Source of the DNA: Chloroflexota bacterium
GTDB taxonomy: Bacteria; Chloroflexota; Anaerolineae; Anaerolineales; Villigracilaceae
Assembly: GCA_021812905.1 (NCBI GenBank)
Contig: JAKAMM010000040.1
Span: 1-10,429 of the forward strand
DNA length: 10,429 nucleotides
Direction: 5' to 3'
Shown here: piece by piece, positions 6,012-10,429 of the stretch
How the letters are laid out: the number at the start of each line of letters is the position of its first letter
How positions within the stretch are numbered: position 1 is the stretch's first letter
The notes under the pieces: generated by a model
Seen by the model: only the letters and a program-made list of their open reading frames with translations
The model's database searches: none
Told to the model about the DNA's origin: nothing
Translations under genes and position numbers: made by a program

Positions 6012-7379
6012 ATGTCGAAGAAATACCTCTACAGCCTGCTGGCTGTCATCCTCGTGGCCGCATTTGCGCTTTCCGCTTGTGGTCCCGCTGCGACGCCGAC
6101 AGAAGTAATGACTCAAGCCCCTGCTGCCCCCGCCCCCACGACTGCTGCTCCCGCCGCCACTGCTGCCCCCGCCATGTCCAAGGTGGAAGTATTCTCCTGG
6201 TGGGTCGGCCCCGGTGAGGCTGATGGCTTGGCCGCGATGGTCAAGATCTTCCAGGCGAAATATCCAAATGACACGTTTGTGAACGCGGCCGTGGCTGGCG
6301 GCGCAGGCACGAACGCAAAGGCTGTTCTGGCAACACGCCTCTCTGCTGGAGACCCGCCTGATTCCTGGCAGGCCCATGCCGGTGAAGCAACATTCGCCTA
6401 CGTAGATGCGAAACAGATTCAACCGCTGGATGATTTCTTCAAATCAAGTGGCTTTGGTGCTGCACTGCCGGCCGCACTGCTCCCCCTGATTTCCAAGGAT
6501 GGCCATCCATATAGCGTACCGGTGAACATTCACCGCTCGAACGTGATGTGGTATAACCCGAAGGTGCTGCAAGCGGCTGGGGTAACAATGCCCGCTGGCG
6601 GATTCGCGAGCTATGACGACTTCTTTGCTGCTTGCGACAAGATCAAAGCCGCTGGTAAGATATGCCTAGCCCTCGGACCTGCTTGGACTGCGGAACACCT
6701 CTTTGAGAACGTCATGCTCGGCACCCTTGGCCCAGATGCATGGAGTGGCCTGTGGACCGGCCAGACCGATTGGGCCAGCGCCGATGTCACAAAGGCGTTG
6801 CACAACTATGCCAAGGCGTTGTCCTACACAAACAGTGACCACGCTTCGCTCTCCGACTGGCAGCCGGCTGCCAAGCTGATGACCGACGGAGATGCGGCCT
6901 TTAACATCATGGGCGACTGGGCGTATGGCTACTTTGCGAATCCTGCTCCGAACGGACTGGCCCTCAAGCCGCACACCGACTTCGACTGGGCTCCGCCGCC
7001 TGGAACGAATGGCGCGTTCCTGTTCCTGGCCGACAGCTTCGTTCTGCCGGTTGGTAACAAGAATCCTCAGGGCACCCTGGATTGGTTGACAGTTGCTGCT
7101 TCGAAGGCCGGCCAGGAAGCTTTCAACCCGCTCAAGGGTTCGATCTGTGCCCGCACTGACTGCGATCAGAGTCTATTCAGCGAGTATTCGCAGAACGCTG
7201 CCAAGGATTGGGCCAGCAATAAAGTCGTTGGCAGCTTAACGCACGAGGTTGTCGGTAATCCATCCTGGGACAGCAAGGTCGCCACAGCCCTGGGCTTGTT
7301 CGTGGCAGACCCGACCAAGGTAGCCGACTTCCAGGCCGCGCTGGTTGACGCCTGCAAATCCGACGGCGTCTGCAAGTAG
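6012..7379 (+). CDS. Sugar ABC transporter substrate-binding lipoprotein, glucose/galactose-binding type
   Basis: A 455-residue extracytoplasmic receptor that captures sugar for the permeases encoded downstream. Signal peptide 1-22 ends in the lipobox LSAC with lipidated C23. An Ala/Pro/Thr-rich linker follows (24-54), then the family 1 solute-binding fold. From memory, many blocks match the Thermus thermophilus glucose/galactose/mannose-binding protein: FSWWVG (61-66), AGGAGTNAKAVL (95-106), GDPPDSWQAHAG (113-124), SVPVNIHRSNVMWY (168-181), FNIMGDWAYGY (297-307) and FNPLKGSICAR (371-381). The substrate is therefore probably glucose or a close hexose. Three cysteine pairs (C208/C218, C379/C384, C448/C454) may form disulfides. 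AAGGAG lies 10 nt before the ATG. The gene is GC-richer with C/G-ending codons compared with the ROK gene, as expected for high expression. Confidence 0.95.
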   Translation: MSKKYLYSLLAVILVAAFALSACGPAATPTEVMTQAPAAPAPTTAAPAATAAPAMSKVEVFSWWVGPGEADGLAAMVKIFQAKYPNDTFVNAAVAGGAGTNAKAVLATRLSAGDPPDSWQAHAGEATFAYVDAKQIQPLDDFFKSSGFGAALPAALLPLISKDGHPYSVPVNIHRSNVMWYNPKVLQAAGVTMPAGGFASYDDFFAACDKIKAAGKICLALGPAWTAEHLFENVMLGTLGPDAWSGLWTGQTDWASADVTKALHNYAKALSYTNSDHASLSDWQPAAKLMTDGDAAFNIMGDWAYGYFANPAPNGLALKPHTDFDWAPPPGTNGAFLFLADSFVLPVGNKNPQGTLDWLTVAASKAGQEAFNPLKGSICARTDCDQSLFSEYSQNAAKDWASNKVVGSLTHEVVGNPSWDSKVATALGLFVADPTKVADFQAALVDACKSDGVCK

Positions 7380-7403
7380 CAAGCGGGGAAGCGATTTTTG
7401 AGA

Positions 7404-7434
7404 ATAATGGGCGGCTCATCGAGCCGCCCATTAT
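7404..7434. terminator. Strong stem-loop after the binding-protein gene (attenuator or 3' stabiliser)
   Basis: ATAATGGGCGGCTC (7404-7417), loop ATC, GAGCCGCCCATTAT (7421-7434): a perfect 14-bp stem with a 3-nt loop, starting 24 nt after the stop codon. No run of T follows on either strand, so it is not a canonical intrinsic terminator. At this position, as in many binding-protein operons, it would let the lipoprotein be made in excess of the permeases, by partial termination or by protecting the upstream mRNA end. Confidence 0.65.
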
Positions 7435-7456
7435 AAAATCTGCCGAGATTCCTCAT

Positions 7457-7488
7457 ACGATGTTTTATGGACACGATGTTTTATGGAA
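7457..7488 (+). repeat. 16-nt tandem direct duplication
   Basis: ACGATGTTTTATGGAC (7457-7472) is followed immediately by ACGATGTTTTATGGAA (7473-7488), 15 of 16 identical. It lies between the stem-loop and the internal promoter at 7490-7518. It could be a recent slippage duplication or a paired regulator site placed just upstream of a promoter. No palindrome is evident within each unit. Confidence 0.75.
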
Positions 7489-7489
7489 C

Positions 7490-7518
7490 TTGACAGTTAC
7501 CACCTCGCCCACTAAGAT
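7490..7518 (+). promoter_or_regulatory. Predicted internal promoter for the permease genes
   Basis: TTGACA (7490-7495, perfect -35), a 17-nt spacer, then TAAGAT (7513-7518, 4/6 match to -10). Transcription would start near 7525, about 44 nt before the first permease ATG. It would supply permease mRNA that bypasses the stem-loop at 7404-7434. The tandem repeat directly upstream could modulate it. Confidence 0.4.
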
Positions 7519-7568
7519 TGAGCCAGTTTTTTTGATGGGAGAAGTATTAAGAGAAAGAGAGATAAACT

Positions 7569-8642
7569 ATGTCTCGAAGATTCGTGCTTCGTATGCCGGA
7601 ACTCATTCTGGCAATTGCGCTTATGTTGATAGGCGCGGTCTCGATCTCTACCCTCACCAGAACAGAATTTGATATAGCCGGAAGGAATTTTACATCCATC
7701 GGTCTTCTGCTGGGCGGGCTGATCTTTTATTGTGGTGTGTTAGTGATTGTGTCAATGTTCAAGGACGAGACCTATCTTTCCATCGCATTGCTTCTTCCAT
7801 CTATTGTAGCTGTCGCAATTTTTGTTTATGGTTTTATCGGCTGGTCAGTTCGAGTTTCGCTTAGCAAATGGAAAGGCTTATTACCGGATTATACGTGGGT
7901 CGGTTTACTGCAATATACTTACCTCTTCCATGATACGCGCTTCATGATTGATGTTCGTAACACCGGATTGTTCACCGTATTGTTCATTGCAGGTTGTTTG
8001 ATCATTGGGCTGGGGTTGGCAATCTTATTGGATCAAAGGCTCAAGGGTGAGGCTATTTTTCGCAGTATCTTTCTATTTCCAATGTCGATTTCATTTATTG
8101 CTTCTGGTGTTGTCTGGGGCTGGTTGATGAATCCTGCTACTGGCAACCGAATTACGGGGATCAATCTCATCTTTCAGTCACTCGGCCTCAACTCTCTAAT
8201 CAGCTTGTGGCATTCCACGCCAATGCCTTGGGGCATGGCCTTTACGGTAATTCCTGCCGTGTGGCAGTTATCCGGCTTTACAATGGCGCTTTACTTGGGT
8301 GGGATACGTAGCATCTCGGATGATATCCGCGAAGCGGCGCGGGTGGACGGTGCAAGTGAGTTCCAGATATATCGTTACATCATCCTGCCCATGCTACAGC
8401 CGGTGACGCTCAGTGCAGTGATCATCCTGGGACACATGTCGCTCAAGATATTTGACCTGATCGTGGCTCTTGGCAACAAGGATATTCGTTTGGATGTGCC
8501 GGGTATTTATATGTGGACCACGACCTTCGACGGGACAAATTATGCTCAAGGAGCGGCGATCGGCATTCTGATGCTGGTCAGTGTGGCGGTTCTGGTTGTG
8601 CCTTACCTGATACAGAATATGCGTACTGAGACTGAGATATGA
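7569..8642 (+). CDS. Sugar ABC transporter permease (MalF/UgpA type)
   Basis: A 357-residue inner-membrane subunit forming half of the sugar channel. Hydrophobic segments lie at about 10-30, 43-62, 70-92, 132-155, 166-187, 222-243, 280-300 and 327-348. The last six correspond to the binding-protein-dependent transport permease core. The first two form an N-terminal extension of about 65 residues beyond the usual compact subunit, as in MalF-like proteins. The EAA loop that docks with the ATPase is clear: EAARVDGAS (255-263) ending near P274. The ATG at 7569 has only a weak purine-rich site (AGAGAGA) upstream, but no later start is better. It overlaps the next permease by ATGA. Its partner ATPase is not in the window. 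Substrate is inferred from the neighbouring binding protein. Confidence 0.93.
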   Translation: MSRRFVLRMPELILAIALMLIGAVSISTLTRTEFDIAGRNFTSIGLLLGGLIFYCGVLVIVSMFKDETYLSIALLLPSIVAVAIFVYGFIGWSVRVSLSKWKGLLPDYTWVGLLQYTYLFHDTRFMIDVRNTGLFTVLFIAGCLIIGLGLAILLDQRLKGEAIFRSIFLFPMSISFIASGVVWGWLMNPATGNRITGINLIFQSLGLNSLISLWHSTPMPWGMAFTVIPAVWQLSGFTMALYLGGIRSISDDIREAARVDGASEFQIYRYIILPMLQPVTLSAVIILGHMSLKIFDLIVALGNKDIRLDVPGIYMWTTTFDGTNYAQGAAIGILMLVSVAVLVVPYLIQNMRTETEI

Positions 8643-9463
8643 ACCGCCGATTCGCGCTTAACACCCTTTTCTATGCGATCCTGATCGCGCTTGCCATTGT
8701 ATACCTGCTTCCTATTTATCTGTTGGTGTTGACAGGCTTGAAGCCCTTCAATCAGGTTGATCTAAAGACGATGTGGTCCCTGCCTACAACAGGTCTCTAC
8801 ATAGAGAATTTTATTGCAGGCTATAAACAACTTGCGCCGAATATCAATAATAGTCTGATGATGGTTATACCCGAAGCGCTGCTTTCTGCGCTTCTGGGAT
8901 CGTTTAACGGTTACCTTCTATCCAAATGGAAATTTCGCGGCTCGAACCTAATATTCTCATTGATTTTGTTTGGGATGTTCATTCCGTATCAAAGTATCTT
9001 GATTCCGCTAGTGAAGTTCATGCAGTACATCAAGCTGTATGGAGATCTTCCTGGGCTGATCCTGGTGCATATCATTTATGGCATCCCAATTACAACGCTC
9101 ATATTTCGTAACTACTACGCGGGTATCGGGACGGAAATCCTTGAAGCGGGCCGGATCGATGGCGCAAGCCTGATGGGAATATATCGCTATATAATGTTCC
9201 CCCTTTCGGCTCCGAGTTTTGCTGTCGTGATCATCTGGCAATTCACTCAAGCATGGAACGAATTTTTGTTCGCGGTGATATTGACCAATCAAACACATTG
9301 GCCCGTGACAGTGGCGCTTAACAATCTGGCAGGAAGCCAGCTCGTGCAATGGAACGTACTTATGGCTGCGACTCTGCTGGCCGCATTGCCAACGCTACTC
9401 GTTTATCTTTTCCTGGGACGTTATTTCCTGCGCGGCCTGATGGCTGGCGCACTCAAAGGTTGA
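8639..9463 (+). CDS. Sugar ABC transporter permease (MalG/UgpE type)
   Basis: A 274-residue inner-membrane subunit, normal length for the MalG branch, with six membrane spans at about 10-32, 73-95, 103-124, 138-158, 193-213 and 238-262. The EAA loop EAGRIDGAS (169-177) ends near P188 and would contact the shared ATPase. The C-terminus FLRGLMAGALKG is typical of the family, whose tail reaches into the ATPase dimer. Its start overlaps the stop of the preceding permease as ATGA, indicating translational coupling and 1:1 production. With its partner it would import the hexose delivered by the lipoprotein. Confidence 0.95.
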   Translation: MNRRFALNTLFYAILIALAIVYLLPIYLLVLTGLKPFNQVDLKTMWSLPTTGLYIENFIAGYKQLAPNINNSLMMVIPEALLSALLGSFNGYLLSKWKFRGSNLIFSLILFGMFIPYQSILIPLVKFMQYIKLYGDLPGLILVHIIYGIPITTLIFRNYYAGIGTEILEAGRIDGASLMGIYRYIMFPLSAPSFAVVIIWQFTQAWNEFLFAVILTNQTHWPVTVALNNLAGSQLVQWNVLMAATLLAALPTLLVYLFLGRYFLRGLMAGALKG

Positions 9464-9470
9464 ATAAAAA

Positions 9471-10429
9471 ATGGAATATCGTCCATTGGGACGAACCGGC
9501 TGGAAAGTTTCCGCCATCAGCTTTGGCGCGTGGGCAATCGGCGGAAATTGGGGCGCGGTCAATGACAAAGATTCGCTCGACGCTCTGCATCGCGCCATCG
9601 AGCTTGGTGTCAACTTTATAGACACGGCGGACGTTTACGGCAATGGAAGAAGCGAACGCCTTGTCGCGCGCCTAAAGCGGGATCGCCGCGAAGAAATTTT
9701 TATCGCCACAAAAGCCGGTCGGCGTCTCTCTCCCCACACCGCTGACGGCTACAACCGCAGAAATCTCACTCGCTTCGTGGAACGCAGTCTGAGAAATCTG
9801 AAGACAGATGCCATTGACCTTTTACAACTGCATTGCCCGCCAACGGAAGTATATTATCGCCCGGAAGTATTCAACATCCTCGACGATTTGGTGGAGCAAG
9901 GTAAGCTGCGTCATTACGGCGTCAGCGTTGAAAAGGTGGAGGAAGCGCTCAAAGCCATCGAATACCCAAATGTTGAGACGGTTCAAATCATCTTCAACGT
10001 TTTTCGCCAGCGCCCCGCTGAATTGTTTTTCGAGCAGGCAAGGAAACGCAACATTGGAATTCTCGCGCGCGTCCCGCTGGCAAGTGGATTATTGACGGGC
10101 AGGATGAAGCCGAACACAAAATTCGAATCCGACGACCATCGCAAATTCAATCGCCACGGCCAAGCATTTGACCGCGGCGAGACTTTCTCCGGCGTCGATT
10201 ACAAAACCGGTTTACAGACTGTTGAAGCAATCAAGAATCTGGTTCCAGCCGGGATGACGCTTTCACAATTTGCTCTCAAATGGATTCTAATGTTCGACGC
10301 CGTAACCTGTGCCATTCCCGGCGCGAAAAGAGCTTCTCAAGCAGAAGAAAACATCAAAGCGGCTGACATGCCCGCATTGTCTCCCAATGTCATGTCAAAC
10401 ATAAGGCAGATCTACGAGGCGCATATTCG
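9471..10429 (+). CDS. Aldo/keto reductase, C-terminus cut by window edge
   Basis: An NAD(P)H-dependent oxidoreductase with a TIM-barrel fold; 319 residues are visible before the sequence ends, probably only a few short of full length. It starts MEYRPLGRTGWKVS, the standard family opening. The catalytic tetrad is present: D51 and Y56 (in DTADVYG), K81 (ATKAG) and H121 (LQLHCPP). The cofactor-binding segment IPGAKRASQAEEN lies at 282-294. The ATG is 7 nt after the permease stop, with a weak AAAGG about 11 nt upstream, so it is probably the next gene of the sugar operon. It could oxidise or reduce the imported sugar or a product of it. The family is too broad to name the substrate. Confidence 0.93.
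   Translation, partial: MEYRPLGRTGWKVSAISFGAWAIGGNWGAVNDKDSLDALHRAIELGVNFIDTADVYGNGRSERLVARLKRDRREEIFIATKAGRRLSPHTADGYNRRNLTRFVERSLRNLKTDAIDLLQLHCPPTEVYYRPEVFNILDDLVEQGKLRHYGVSVEKVEEALKAIEYPNVETVQIIFNVFRQRPAELFFEQARKRNIGILARVPLASGLLTGRMKPNTKFESDDHRKFNRHGQAFDRGETFSGVDYKTGLQTVEAIKNLVPAGMTLSQFALKWILMFDAVTCAIPGAKRASQAEENIKAADMPALSPNVMSNIRQIYEAHI

Noticed and set aside
6111..6173. Low-complexity Pro/Ala/Thr codon stretch as a DNA repeat
   Set aside because: It encodes the flexible linker typical of Chloroflexota lipoproteins and has no regular repeat unit.
7404..7434. Canonical rho-independent terminator
   Set aside because: The stem is strong but no T-run follows on either strand, so full termination is unlikely; retained as an attenuator or stabiliser.
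1..10429. Defence island, prophage, integron, CRISPR or transposon
   Set aside because: No spaced repeats, integrase, transposase, nuclease, toxin-antitoxin pair or tRNA-attachment site was found; gene content is transport and regulation.

Overview
The window looks like a chromosomal fragment of a Chloroflexota bacterium, most likely Anaerolineae. The main reason is the substrate-binding lipoprotein: a lipobox ending LSAC followed by GPAATPTE and a long Ala/Pro/Thr linker, a style common in that class. Moderate GC, ROK-controlled sugar transporters and GbsR/MarR-controlled FtsX-type ABC systems also fit. No 16S rRNA or other phylogenetic marker is present, so the assignment is an inference.

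Left block (1-3713, minus strand). This is a four-gene operon read right to left: a GbsR/MarR-family regulator, two different FtsX/MacB-type permeases, and an ABC ATPase that runs off the left edge. A sigma70-like promoter overlaps a strong inverted-repeat operator just upstream of the regulator, which suggests autoregulation. A compact two-hairpin palindromic element with matching outer arms (1839-1904) sits between the two permease genes and looks like a REP/MITE-type repeat. The ATPase plus two permeases would form a MacB/LolCDE-like exporter or envelope-acting complex with an unknown substrate.

Middle (3759-4691). A minus-strand gene encodes a multi-pass membrane protein of unknown function with an internal gapless duplication. 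Its only good -10 box lies 6 nt from the ATG, so its mRNA may be leaderless. The divergent intergenic region (4560-4691) also carries a perfect TTGACA/TATAAT promoter and a 29-nt palindrome for the rightward operon.

Right block (4692-10429, plus strand). This is a carbohydrate-uptake operon: a ROK-family repressor, a sugar-binding lipoprotein closely resembling the Thermus thermophilus glucose/galactose-binding protein, two MalF/MalG-type permeases overlapping by ATGA, and an aldo/keto reductase that runs off the right edge. The ROK protein has the zinc and sugar-binding motifs but a degraded ATP-binding motif, so it is probably a sugar-sensing repressor rather than a kinase. No ATPase gene is seen, so the importer probably uses one encoded elsewhere. 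A 14-bp stem-loop, a 16-nt tandem duplication and a TTGACA-type promoter lie between the binding protein and the permeases, and they probably set the binding-protein to permease ratio. No tRNA, rRNA, CRISPR array, transposase or integrase was seen. No gene-free stretch exceeds 300 bases; the longest is 7380-7568 (189 bp).

Overall this is an ordinary metabolic and transport region. The most interesting parts are its regulatory DNA, the palindromic element and the duplicated membrane protein, not a new defence or mobile system.
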